64,000 bases of DNA from Branchipolynoe longqiensis. Lineage: Eukaryota; Annelida; Polychaeta; Phyllodocida; Polynoidae. The translations under genes and the position numbers were made by a program. Positions within the stretch are counted from its first letter, which is position 1. Each line of letters opens with the position of its first letter. This document shows positions 9,070 through 20,063 of this stretch, one piece after another. The stretch lies in the NCBI GenBank assembly GCA_030323885.1, contig CM059194.1, positions 10,340,963-10,404,962 on the forward strand, written 5' to 3'. The notes under the pieces were generated by a model, which searched no databases, was not told the origin of the DNA, and saw nothing but the letters and a program-made list of their open reading frames with translations.

Positions 9070-9905
9070 CTACAGGTCATCCCAGCCTTTGGTCAGTCGG
9101 CCGTCGTCAATCATCGAAAATACCCATTCCCACCACATGATGCATGACTCCCAGTCCCAGTCCAGCGCCATTGTAGCTAGCTGTTCCTGGTGCTCCCTGA
9201 TCGGCTCTACCCAAGCCCGGGCCACTGACGTGTCCTTACACATATGAAACAACGCACCCAAATATTCCATACACTTGCTCTGGCCCAACTCTACTTTCCC
9301 TTTCCTGTCACAGTGTATAACAAAGGTGTTGGGCATTAGTGAAAGCCTACCTCGTTTAGTCGCACGTGCGGTGGTTGGGCAGTTAAATGGGTCATCAACG
9401 GAGTCACGGAGGTTTGAGTCATTGCACATGGTTGATGGTGACGGTTTGCAGCCAGCGCGTTTGTAGTTTCGGCGGTGGACATCATCGCGTTTGTCTACTT
9501 GACGGCACCTGTCTGGTGATCGGGTGTAGCTTCTTGATCGGCTTCTGGTGTGACGGTGGCCATGTGTTAGCCGTTGTGATGATCACGAGCATGATCGGCC
9601 TCCATGGCATACGTTGCATGGTGCCGTTCCCGTGCTTTCCAAAGGATTCGCATGTTGTTTCTCGGGTGTTTTCCTAACCTCGAGTGTGTCAATCCGGGCC
9701 AGGATACTTTTGGTGATGGTTTCCAGGCGATCGGAGATGGTTTGGTCCATGGTGTTGCGGCCAGGTCCATATCGGTGTTCGTTTGTGCATGGTTCTTGTC
9801 ATTCGTGCGTTTGGAGATTGGCGCGGCGGGCCCAGCAACAACCGAGCCAGGGCATCCTCTAGCCTATAGTGGTGGATTTGTCTGTTGCACCATGGTTTCC
9901 TCCGG
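9070..9905 (-). pseudogene. Relic of gag, old Ngaro-like element
   Basis: The minus-strand frame at 9429-9070 ends WVFSMIDDGRLTKGWDDL, clearly related to VFAWVADGRLPDGWHN in the copy near 34.1 kb and to VFTWIADGRLP near 25.5 kb. Upstream, about 9780-9640, a coiled-coil-like stretch is readable (ETITKSILARIDTLEVRK). Together with the entries down to 6863 this marks a decayed minus-strand element of about 3 kb. Confidence 0.65.
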
Positions 9906-10080
9906 GTAAGTGCACCTTATTTTGCATTTCTGCATTTTCGTCTTCTGTCTTCTTGTTCTGCAAATTATGGGTGATCAACCTGACTTTGCGGGCTCGTGTC
10001 CAGGCAGCAAGTGAGCAAGTGAGCAGTTTGTGTGATGTCAGCTTGGGGTGGGGCCTGTAAGGGACAACGCAATGACAGGC

Positions 10081-10438
10081 TAGTTCCAGGCTTTAATGGT
10101 AGGTGGCACCACAGTAAAGTAAGCCAGTAGTCCATCAGCGGCCGGGTGGAAGCAATGGGAAATCGCGGGCGTTTGACAGAAGAGGGGGGGGGGCACCATA
10201 GGCGCAAGTTAGTTTGGTAGGAGTGGGGCCCGTAAGGGGGGGGCAACACAATGATGGGCTAGTTCTAGCCTTTAATGGTAGGTGGCACCACCGTAGCGCC
10301 AGTGGCCCGACAGAGGCCGGGTGGAAGCAATAGGAAAACGTCGGCGTTTGACGGAAGGGGGCACCACCGTGGGCACAAGCTAGTTTGCTGGGGTTCCGCC
10401 AGGTGGTTACAACGGTGGATCCCTACCACTTCCCGTTC
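10081..10438. repeat. 179-bp tandem duplication with GGTGGCACCACC palindrome
   Basis: Two direct copies start at TAGTTCCAGGCTTTAATGG (10081) and TAGTTCTAGCCTTTAATGG (10260). Each holds GGTGGCACCAC, GGCCGGGTGGAAGCAAT and GGCGTTTGAC. The second copy leads into the CATGTTAGCGCTAACATG hairpin at 10453-10470. Confidence 0.85.
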
Positions 10439-10445
10439 CATCAAG

Positions 10446-10470
10446 AATTACCCATGTTAGCGCTAACATG
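10446..10470 (+). repeat. CATGTTA hairpin motif
   Basis: AATTACC followed by the perfect 18-bp palindrome CATGTTAGCGCTAACATG. This is the cleanest of six occurrences in the window (3822, 19233, 46868, 53350 and 63654 are the others). Confidence 0.8.
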
Positions 10471-10710
10471 ACCAATTTATATATAAATAAATATGTATAC
10501 ATACATTATATGTATTAGATCATTTATTATGTGGATATAAATAACAGCAGCGCCTTAAATGTTTCTCTCTAACCACCTTAACTTCCATGGTATTCACTGC
10601 GGAGCAGGCATTCTCTCCTCCCTCACCTCCTATACCGCAAGCCAACTGTCACTCTGCTCACTTTCAAACCTATATATATATTTACACCTGCCCGACGCAA
10701 CAAATAAAAT

Positions 10711-10766
10711 CCCCGTCCTGATATAACCTTAGATGTTGCTAGGGCGTAAAGCAACAAAAAACAAAC
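10711..10766 (+). mobile_element. SINE-A 3' tail fragment
   Basis: CCCCGTCCTGATATAACC through GATGTTGCTAGGGCGTAAAG and an ACAAAAAACAAACC tail. Only the last 55 bp of the SINE remain, next to the 3' end of the LINE that follows. Confidence 0.8.
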
Positions 10767-10779
10767 CAAATAAAAGATG

Positions 10780-11121
10780 CCAACCTAAGGACAAATAGGC
10801 GCCCAGAGCAGAGTCGATGTCCCCCTTCTCATTACCCTGGTTGTGCGATCTATGTATTTGTCATCACTTGCAAGTTTATATATCAACGTCATTGGGACAT
10901 CCAGAGTGTCCAGCCCTGCTCTGCTATGCATTTCAACCACACTTAGTATCTTGTTCTGAGGGCTCTGTTTTGTGTTATTTGTAATTTGGTCTCTTGCTGC
11001 TTCATTAGTAATCCATAGCTGATATCATTGTAGTCTATAATTGGTAATATTGTTGACTTGTACAGCTGTAGTGCAGTATTCTCACTTACATATGTCCTTA
11101 TTTTTCTGAATCTTTTCATTT
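10780..11121 (-). pseudogene. LINE C-terminal domain, broken
   Basis: Minus-strand continuation of the LINE at 11122-12369. STILPIIDYNDISYG and LQITQNRALRT are readable. This is the conserved post-RT segment of CR1/Jockey-group LINEs, also seen at 52134-52560. Stops and frame changes follow. Confidence 0.7.
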
Positions 11122-12369
11122 TTATTGCCAGCTTTTGGTTAAGTCTTGCAGGTGTTTGGTACCACTTAGAGTCGCGTCAAGAGTTGTGCCTAGGTACTTA
11201 TAGGAGTTCACTTTACGGAGCACTAAGCAACCCATCTGCAGCTGTATTGGCCGGGCCCTCGCCTTCCTGGCTTTCGTTCCATGGATTATGTACTCAGTTT
11301 TAGTGCCATTTAGCATTAGTTTATTCTCATGGCACCATGTGTTCACTCCATCCAGCACCATTCCAGCCTCGGTTGCGGCTATGGCAAGGTCATTGTTATA
11401 TATTGTTAGCATTGCATCATCAGCAAATAATGTGGAAGATACTTTGTTGGAAACTAGAGGTAGGTCATTTATAAATATTAGAAACAGTAGGTGTCCCTAA
11501 TTGGAACCCTGTGGAACTCCTGTTTTTATTTCTTGAGTGGTCGAGTTGGTATCACTTAGTTTTGTGTATTGTTTTCTATTACTGAGGTAATTTGTGAGGC
11601 AGCTATGTGCTCTATTGCCTAGCCCAGCTCGTTCTATTTCATGCATGAGGATTTTGTGATCGATCGTATCAAATGCCTTCTTGAAATCAAGGAAGGCTGC
11701 GATAGTAAGATCACCCTTGTCTATGTTTGACAGAAGTTCATCCAGTAGAGAGGCCAGTGTCCCGGTGGTGGACCTATTTTTCCTGAAGCCATTTTGCTGG
11801 TAGGTCAAATAGTTAGAGGACTCAAGGAATGTCTTAATTTGGTCATGTATTATTTGTTCTATGATCTTTCCAGGCAGTGGGAGGATTGATATTGGGCATA
11901 GTTTGCTACTGGTTTGTGGGATGTTGACTTTAGGTATGGGCGTTACTGTGGCTACTTCCCAGTCATCAGGGAAGATGCCTGTGCTGATTATTAGGTTATA
12001 TAGATGTGTAAATTCTGCACTCAGTGTTGTGATTGCGCTTTGTATCAAAGTGCTACTGATGTCCTTCATTCCTGATGATTTGTAGATCGATATTTTGTTA
12101 GTTCTATCAAGGATTTCGTCCTGGGTGGTTTCCAGGAGGTCATACTTTTCTTTATTTAGTTTGGTATGGAAGGTTTTGTGTTGATCATCCTTCTGTTTGA
12201 ATTTATTGTCTAGTTTCTCACCTATATCTATGAAATAGTTATTGATTTCCTCTGCTAATAATTCATCTGAGATTTTAATACCAGTCTCTTCACTTGCAAG
12301 GCTATTGATTCTTGTCTCCTTTTTAGGTTTGATTTGGTTTATTTCATACCAACATTTTCTGGCATTCAC
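11122..12369 (-). pseudogene. LINE reverse transcriptase, CR1/Jockey-like, with one in-frame stop
   Basis: A non-LTR retrotransposon RT. Visible blocks in order: IYKSSGMKDIS, a VTPIPK block, NGFRKNRST, AAFLDFKKAFDTID (first catalytic Asp), GVPQGSN, LFLIFINDLP, LFADDAML (catalytic FADD), and NSYKYLGTTLD. The frame is continuous from 12369 to 11122 except for a single TAG at 11497-11499, just after the GVPQGS box. No frameshift is needed, so this is a fairly young dead copy. The endonuclease part is mostly missing; a linker fragment lies at 12599-12925. Confidence 0.88.
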
Positions 12370-12598
12370 TTTATATTTGAAGACTTCAGGCGCAAAACCA
12401 CTTAAACGTCAATCCAAAAATGGAGATAAACATCGGAATCAAACCTACAAAAAGTAAATTATTTTATATTCCTATTTTTTTGTTCATTGCTCCATCGGAA
12501 ACGTGCAATTAGTGAGAATTACAATTGTTTTCATGTAAACATCTTTTATTTAAACTACTTTTTGGATTGGCATTTACCTGGTTTTGCATCTGAACTCT

Positions 12599-12925
12599 TC
12601 ATTTGTCTATCTGGACTTTATAATACCTTGCTTTGGCTTTGCTTACTTCATTCCTAGCCTTTCTGACCATACATTTAGCTATGAATTCATCCCCTGGATC
12701 TTTTGTTTTCTCAAACTTTTGGATAAAGTAATCTCTATCCTTTTGAAGCTCTAGTAGTTTGTCATTAAGGTAACCTCCCATGGTGATTCTGGTGGTGATC
12801 TCTGTTAGGGGACGGTGCCTGTCAGCTGCAATAGTGATTGTTGTGTTTAGCGTATCCCAACATAGGTTGGGGTCCCTCATATCCAGAAATTTGGTACTGT
12901 TTATTTCTTTGAGTGTTCCAGCCAA
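12599..12925 (-). pseudogene. LINE endonuclease-RT linker fragment
   Basis: A 108-residue frame with a pattern typical of the region between endonuclease and RT: PLTEITTRIT, then LLELQKDRDYFIQKF and VRKARNEVSKAKARYY. It lies upstream of the RT on the same strand, separated from it by about 230 bp of AT-rich sequence that is not open in the same frame. Confidence 0.7.
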
Positions 12926-13118
12926 TTCATTAAAATTGCAGTTCTTATAATTGATTTCTATAGAACAACGCTTTATTCCCTGAAGCAGGGATTCCCTTGC
13001 TATTAAAATCTTCTTTTAAAAAAAAAAAAATTAAAACCAGTGCAGCAGGATCTACCCAGTAGAGATAATTAATTCTTGTTGTTATTAGCTGATTATCAGT
13101 CAGAGACTGGTTGTGGTG

Positions 13119-13438
13119 TTCTCTGTGGCGGATTGGTTAGAGTGTCTGACTTTTTTCTAGGTCAGACTCCTAATCTGAAGCTAGTGGTTCGATTCCCCAT
13201 GCTCCCACCTCTGCCAATTTGGATTTCCTCCGCTCTGGATAACTTAAAGCGTCATCAAAGGCCAGTTGGTCTCATACCATGTCTATGTGGTGTGGGAGGT
13301 TAAAAATCCCTTGGGTCGGTACAAGTGTAAACTCAGGCTTTCTATCGACAAACTGTCTAATGGTGAAAACAAGTCTATTCAGGCTTATCCATGATAGGCA
13401 ATATAAATCTTCAAGAAAAAAAAGAAGAAGAAAAAAAG
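13119..13438 (+). mobile_element. SINE-B, tRNA-derived
   Basis: The head GTGGCGGATTGGTTAG is an A-box-like sequence, and GGTTCGATTCCC near 13186 is a good B box. The body runs through CCACCTCTGCCAATTTGGAT, and the tail is A-rich (AAGAAAAAAAAGAAG, about 13414-13438). A second, inverted copy is at 46931-47044, so it is a dispersed family distinct from SINE-A. Confidence 0.82.
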
Positions 13439-13444
13439 CTCAAT

Positions 13445-13614
13445 GTCAGGACAATGTGTCTGAATGGGATATTGGGTCATGGTGCTGGCAGCCTGATCTC
13501 CCAGTGAGGCAGCATTATAAAATTGTCATCAGTGCGCACTATCACAAGTCAGTACCCGTCCTGATATGCCCTTAGATGTTGCCAGGAGGTAACATTCCAA
13601 CAGCCAACAAACAA
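13445..13614 (+). mobile_element. SINE-A body and tail, headless
   Basis: Begins at GTCAGGACAATGTGTCTGAA and ends GATGTTGCCAGGAGGTAAC with a CAACAGCCAACAAAC tail. It lacks the tRNA head and directly follows the A-rich tail of SINE-B. That could be a 5'-truncated insertion into the SINE-B tail, or a SINE-B/SINE-A chimera. Confidence 0.78.
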
Positions 13615-14113
13615 CTTTGTTAATGAATAAATTATAACCAAAGCGAATATAATAAACTCAAGTTGCTGTCTTCTAGTGAAGTGGCATTCATCATTTAATG
13701 GTTGAGATCAGTGTTGGTAGGCAAACATCTAATATAATTATGTTTGAACATCAGTAGACCAGTCAGCAAGAAACAGTAACAATATATGACATCAATATAT
13801 AAGTCTTCAGCAGGTTTTACCCTGCAGCTTTTTTCTTTTATTCAATTCTTGCATGCATACTTGATTCACACTATATATTTTCAAATACAAAATTACCTTA
13901 ATTCAAAAGGTGTAGTGGATATAATGAGCCTATCTCAAAAGGTGATAACTAATATTTTTGTTGTCTGGTGTAACGATTGACACAAAACAGCAGAGAAATG
14001 GTTACACTGAAAACACAAGGACATTTCCTCCGAATCAATATGTATTCTTTGTAATTATGAAACACCATGTCAAAAACGAACCAGTTTATCCTTAGCAAAT
14101 GCATGAGCAGATA
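13615..14113. other. No gene seen
   Basis: AT-rich DNA without recognisable coding or repeat structure. Confidence 0.5.
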
Positions 14114-14431
14114 CAGTATAACCCTGTTAAACCAAGCTCAGTTAAACCAAACGATCTGTTAATCCAAACTTTTTTCGGCGGCCCGGCAGAATACTACCAT
14201 TTATCTTTAAAAAAAGTTGGTTAAACCAAAGTTGGATAATCCAAATTATCCTTTAATCCAAACAAAATTGTCGGACCCAGGCCACTCCGGTATGGTAAAA
14301 CCAAACTTGTATGTGGTTATAAGGTCATCTTAGACCCCACCAACTTTTGTATATGATAAATGGTAGTATTTTGCTGGTCCGCCAACAAAAGTTTTGATTA
14401 AGCGATCGTTTAGTTTGACGGGGTTATACTG
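14114..14431. mobile_element. Pogo/Tigger-like MITE with TA target duplication
   Basis: A 318-bp element with termini CAGTATAACCCTGTTAAACC and the inverse of CAGTATAACCCCGTCAAACT. It is flanked by TA (14112-14113 and 14432-14433). CAGT...AACC termini and a TA duplication fit the Tc1/mariner-pogo group. There is no transposase. A decayed relative lies at about 14506-14612 (TTGGTTAAACCAACGATCGG...GTGGTTATACTG). Confidence 0.85.
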
Positions 14432-14505
14432 TATATACAGAAAAAAACAATGATCAAAGTGTCTGTGTGCATTGTATATTACTTGTGCAATACATGCTTA
14501 CTCAA

Positions 14506-14612
14506 AGTCAAAGTCAAAACCAAAGCTTGGTTAAACCAACGATCGGTTAATCTAAACAAAGTTCTAGGGTCCGTTCAAGCTTGGTTCAACGTGGTTATAC
14601 TGAATTATGTTG
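14506..14612. mobile_element. Decayed fragment of the pogo-like MITE
   Basis: Shares TTAAACCAACGATCGGTTAA and the terminus GTGGTTATACTG with the element at 14114-14431, but is shortened. Confidence 0.6.
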
Positions 14613-14619
14613 ATCGTTA

Positions 14620-16091
14620 CAATGGACAAAGTTTTGTCTCATATTACTTATCACCTTTGGAGACCAGCTGATTATATATATGTTTAACCGTTCTATCCTT
14701 TTTGATTATTTTACTATATCGTGGATTTCATGCTCCTGCCGCTGGCCGCCTCTGTCTCTTCTTCACCTCAGCATTGCATTGTTTTTGGTGAATACATTCC
14801 TGCTCTAGTGCCGACAGCCTATGTGCTACATGTCTACGGGCTCTACCCCCCGCATTCGATGTGTATTAATTACTATGATTGATAACTAAGGCCGCCAGTG
14901 TACTCCGCCGCTGCTGTCATTTATAAACACTTGAGATATTAACAATTATTATTCTGGTTTGAGTTAAGAAGGTGGTTACTAGTCCTGAGGAGAGGGTTAG
15001 GCTACATCGTCTCCCTCGTCTGGGCAGAAGGCCCTTGGTACTAGATATAATAATGAACTATTATTAGGGAGTTGACCATGACGGTTAATGTAATAAAGGA
15101 CCTGTTCATAAAGAGTAAGGAATGCAAGGAACGTTTCAATCACATTTTAAGAGCTCACAACTTTATTTCTGTTCCTACCAACACCATCGAATCTCTTCCA
15201 ACATCGATGGTATGAATAGATACTTCCCCTCCATTCTTTTAGAGTTAAAATATTCTGAATTACCACATTTAAAGCCTAAATTTTGTCTAAGACATCAGAG
15301 TGCTTACGAAACACGTCTGATGGGTCCAGGCCCGATGGCTCGAACCTTCTAGATTACTAGGAGAGTAGCGCGGGACACCGCGGCGTGTTTCCTAGCAACG
15401 AGTTACAGCAGCGAACCCTTCCCCGCATTTGATGGCCAATGTGGGTTTGTCTTGGCGAGCAACCAGCATTTCCATATGCGGGTTGCTCGACCCAAGCCTG
15501 CACTGGCCACAGCTCGATTATAGTCTTGCCCACTTCACATGTATCAGGATATAGTTAAGTCCTGGCCAACGGTGGCAGTAATAGTTGCTGCCAGTTGAAC
15601 ACTCACACATGGCGCCTAGTGAGAGAAAAGTGAACTAACTGCATGTATTATAGATATGTATATCTGATGCATGAGCATTCTAGAAGTATAATTAATCAGA
15701 AGCTTTCACTCCTTTATTATTTTAACTCATCCCTTGTACTGCTCTTACTATTAATTATGCATCGACTATGTAAACCGAGCCGATTGTGACGCCCCCTGTC
15801 TGCAAACGTGGTAACTTCTCTCGCCATACTCATGCACTCTGCCTGCGATTTATATATATATGGAGAGAGAGAGCGAGAGAGAGCGAGAAAGAGAGTGAGA
15901 GAGTGAGAGAGGGTAATAGAACATAACCAGAATGGAATTTGCTGAGAGCGGAAAATGCCCTTCTTGATATTCCCATAATTCACGACACCGGAGACAGGAA
16001 TAGTGCACATCAACTGTTATTTGTATAACTCTGGCTCATTTCAACAACTTTCAAGCACAATATGGTTACATGCGAGACAGTAAAATCCGTC
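14620..16091. other. No gene recognised; GA microsatellite at 15859-15914
   Basis: A 76-codon open frame at 15122-15352 has no motif I recognise. An imperfect (GA)n tract with GC interruptions lies at 15859-15914. Otherwise I see nothing. Confidence 0.5.
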
Positions 16092-18524
16092 TAAAGCCCC
16101 GTTCACACACAAAACTTTAGGCCGAACTAGATAAGGCGAACTAGATGACGCGAACTAGGCGTGAAAGGGAGTCGTGTCCACACATGCAGTACTTGGGGCG
16201 GTTTAAGCCGGAAATCGATATCTGCGCATGAGCAAGTCCATACTAACCAGTGCCACTTTCGGTTAGTCAACGTCGCCACAAGAGAGTGTGGGTTTGACCT
16301 AGATATGTATAGACTGAGTCGTATTGTTTTGGAACGGTCAAAACTTCTGCTGGGCAGTGAAAACCTAAAAATAAATGATTGAACAATTATCCTTAGTGAC
16401 ACAGCTAGCAGTTTCATAGACCAAATTTATATAATATGCACTTTTGATTGACAGGAAAAAAATAAACAAACTATGGTCTCGACTGTGCATGCGTGTGACG
16501 TGCTTAAGCCACCTGAAGTAAACCGGTACCGTTCACACAAGGAAGTTGGGCCGACTTAAACTAGTTTGCTTCATTTATACTACCTCGTGACGTGGTTTAC
16601 TTGAGGTGAACTAGATGAATCAACTCAGCCCTAATCCGCTTCAGCGTCGCGTCCACACGGCCAATGTGAGCCAAACTAGACAAGGTGAACTAGTTGAGGC
16701 GATTTAACGACCGTGTGTGATGTAGTTGATGTATGGAACTCCCAACATCTCCCGACCAGCCACTGCAGGGACAAATAGTTTTGCGCCTGTCTTGACACGT
16801 TCTTGCCGGTGTGAAACCTCTATTTGCTCCCCAAGAGAGTGCCGCTGGTAACTTGCAAAAGCCAGCAGCACTTCAACACTTTTGCAGGCAGCTTTCATGA
16901 AATGTTCCAACCATGGATGGTGGCTAGAGCAATCGCAGCCTGAAAGATGGCAGCCAAAGCACCTGCGGGTGATGGAATTCCTGCTGAAGTATGGAAGCAC
17001 GGAGGAGACAATCTGCTCAACAGACTGCACCAACTAATCACCAATGCCTGGGAGGAGGGTTCTGTACCCCAAGCATGGAAGGATGACAGCATTGTAACCA
17101 TCTACAAGAAAGGTGATCGAACAGACTGTGGGAGCTATAGAGGAATCTCTCTTATTTTCCATAGCAGGCAAGATCTTCGCCAGGATCCTACACAACAGAC
17201 TATCTATTCACATAACACCTGACGTAGTTCCGGAGTCACAGTGTGGCTTCAGAGGAAACCGGAGCAACGTGGATATGATATTTTGTCTCCGACAGCTACA
17301 AGAAAAGTGCATTGAGCAGGACCGACCACTGTACATGGTATTTGTCGATTTCATGAAGGCATTTGATACAGTCGGGAGGACCGGGCTACGGCAGCTACTG
17401 AGGAAGTACGGATGCCCAGAGAAGTTCACAACTATGATCGAGGCTCTACATACAGGAATGATGGCAAACGTTAGTGTTGGAGGGGAAGTCTCGGAATCGT
17501 TTGGGTTACCAATGGGGTCAAGCAAGGTTGTGTACTGGCCCCCATGCTCTTCTCCATCTTCCTATCAGCAATGCTCGAGACATAGGGGATGGCATCTATA
17601 TACAGTCCAGACAGAGCACTGACCTATTCAATGTCGCACACTTCAGAGCAAAGACCAAGACTACTCGGATACTGGTGAGAGAGCTGCTATTTGCAGATGA
17701 CAGTGCACTGGTTCTGCTATTCTCAGCTGAAGAGATCCAGAAAATAGTGGACGCTTTCTCCGATGCATCAAAGAAGTTTGGCCTGAAGATTAATATCAAG
17801 AAGACGAAGGTGCTGTACCAACCCAACTTTACAAGAACTCGAGAGGAGGAGATCATGGTTGATGGAAACAAGATGAACTCTGTTCCAGAATTCACCTATC
17901 TCGGAAGCACTATATCAAGTGATGGACGCATTGATGCTGAAATACAGAGGAGGATGGCCAAGGCTAGCACATCTTTTGGCCGACTATGCCAGGGGACTCT
18001 GGAACAACCACCATGTGTCCATTCGGGTCAAAGGTAAGATCTACTGTGCAATCGTGCTATCCACCCTACTATGCGGAGCTGAGGCCTGGACAGTGTACAG
18101 ACGACAGGTGAAAAAGCTGCATGCCTTCATGATGCGACATCTGCGTTCAATCATGAGGTTAACCTGGAAGGAAAAAGTGACAAATAAGGAAATACTCGAA
18201 CGAACGGGGCTGCCCTCTATGGAAGATCTTCTGATCAATAAAAATCTCCGGTGGACTGGACACCTCATGAGGATGTCATCAGACAGGCTACCAAAGCAGA
18301 TCCTCTATTCTCAACTGTCTTCTGGCTACAGAAAGAGAGGGTGCCCTCGTCTCCGGTTCAAGGATACCATCAAGAGAAACCTGAAGCTGAGAGACATTAA
18401 GACTGACTCTTGGACGCAACTCTCACAGCAGAGAGCTAAATGGAGAGCGGCAGTCAAGTAATGAAAGCAGTCTTTGTCGCATCGCGACCGACAGCATGAT
18501 GATGATGATGTGAACAGGGCTTAA
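16092..18524. mobile_element. TIR element split by a LINE
   Basis: The left end TAAAGCCCCGTTCACACAC (16092) is mirrored by GTGAACAGGGCTTAAG (to about 18525). The interior (16100-16715) repeats GGCGAACTAG-type words in both orientations, for example GAACTAGATGACGCGAACTA and CAAGGTGAACTAGTTGAGGC. A LINE occupies 16721-18508; without it the element would be about 640 bp. Confidence 0.75.
16721..18508 (+). pseudogene. RTE-like LINE, 5'-truncated, with (GAT)n tail
   Basis: RT blocks occur in order but in several frames: GDGIPAEVWKHGG (about 16970), GISLIFHS near 17145, VFVDFMKAFDTVGR (about 17340), LLFADDSALVLL (about 17690, catalytic FADD), EFTYLGSTISSDG (about 17890), and the C-terminal LLCGAEAWTV and LRWTGHLMRM blocks in the 17919-18461 frame. 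There is an in-frame stop before the first block and there are at least three frame changes, so it is dead. The 3' end is a GATGATGATGATGA microsatellite, as in RTE-group elements. TGTGA at 16716-16720 and 18509-18513 forms a 5-bp target duplication inside the host TIR element. Confidence 0.85.
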
Positions 18525-18525
18525 G

Positions 18526-19550
18526 TCGATAAACATTTTTCACAATAACACTATATTTGTTACATAGTCCAAATTATTTGTATATGCTGCAGTTATCATC
18601 AAGTTACCCATATGATCTATGTTACTTTAACATTTTCTTTTTAAAATATTTTATTTAATTAATCTTCAGCCAGGTAAACTCCAGATACCGGCTAACTCGA
18701 GTATGTATTACAGTTATTAATAATTATTTTCTAAAACACACTTTTTGACAACATTTTTCTACAGGTTAGCTACAAATATTTTACCGATACGTCATAAGGG
18801 TCGGGGGAACCCTGCCCCTTGTTAGAATTACATCGGATAATTTAAAGCTACCACATAGGACCATGAGTACAATGACTATAATTTGGAGCCATACGAAAAA
18901 TCTACGTGAGAAAGGTATGCATACTAGAGGTTTAACCAAGAACTTAGAAGCATCTTAGACACTCAGCCCATTATACTAACATTTTGAAAGGATGAGTGGG
19001 TGATTTTTTGACAGAAGATAAGCCTAAACCGTTTGGATTCGAAATTTTGAAATCGATCCGCACCTTGTGCTGCTCCAGTAGTGAATACATATTGGCTTGT
19101 TTAGCTTTACCATGAAACCTTATGTACCCATAGTAATACGAATGCTACGCCAACATTGGCGGTGGACGAGAATGCACTAGTAATGCGTCAGGGTAATTAT
19201 CCTGGCACACTAGCACGGTCTCCAACGTCGTGAATTACTCATGTTACTGGCAACATGCCCAATTTCCCCTATGATAATAAAAGATGCACACATATATACA
19301 TCATATATCAAGTAGGGCTATGTAAAGAAAGGAAGGATACAGACGAGTGTTGGGTCGGACACTTTTATTGAGCGTCTTGGCTAGCACAATAACAGGCTTA
19401 CCGTTAAAAGTTTGAAATCGCCTAGAGAAGTGACTGCCCAGCCACGCGCGCCGACGGAAACGCCCATTGGTGGTGCTAGTGTAGGCAAACTGGGTCAAAT
19501 TCGGGCAGGTCAGCGATTGGCTATAATATATTGCAAATAACATAATGGCA
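18526..19550. other. No gene recognised
   Basis: AT-rich DNA. The only named feature is the hairpin motif GAATTACTCATGTTACTGGCAACATG at about 19232-19257. Confidence 0.5.
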
Positions 19551-19890
19551 AATAGATTAGTTAGACGAATCTTACCTGGGTATAGATGATGGATAACTGT
19601 TGTTTTACTGAGGTATAAGCCTCGGATAGACGTGGGATAGGGAGAGGTAAGCACATCCGGTCCAGCAATCTTTACCTACTTAATCAGGATAAATGAAACA
19701 AATAATCTAAAAGTACATCAATGGTGACAATGGTACTAAACTGCAAAGTTTCCTTGGTATAAGCAAACGAATAGACGTGGAAGGGTGTGGCGGGAGGGCC
19801 CTAGCCCACGTCTATCCGAGGCTTATACCTCGGTAAAACAACAGTTATCCATCATCTATACCCAGGTAAGATTCGTCTAAATAATCTATT
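19551..19890. repeat. Inverted repeat, about 85-bp arms
   Basis: The left arm (19551-19636) and right arm (19805-19890) are near-perfect reverse complements (core GAGGTATAAGCCTCGGATAG and ATCTATACCCAGGTAAGATT), with about 168 bp between them. It lies 170 bp past the recombinase end of the DIRS-like element. It could belong to that element's complex terminal repeats or be an independent hairpin element. Confidence 0.8.
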
Positions 19891-20063
19891 TTACCTCGGT
19901 ATACAGCCTCAGGCTAGCCTCAGGCTAGGGAGAGGTTTACGTAATCTCATTTATCCTGTATTCTTATGTCACAAGTCAATAATAATTGTTAAACATACAT
20001 TATCATCAATCAGCAAAATAATATTTTTGGTGAAATCGAAGTGTATTCTCACCTAATGCCGAT

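Noticed and set aside
10446..10470. Helitron 3' hairpin
   Set aside because: The hairpin is not followed by CTRR, and no TC 5' end or AT insertion site could be shown.
15122..15352. A 76-codon frame as a small gene
   Set aside because: No motif, no splice or promoter context, and composition like surrounding DNA.
16704..17033. Minus-strand 109-codon frame
   Set aside because: Antisense to the LINE coding region, and the plus-strand motifs explain the sequence.
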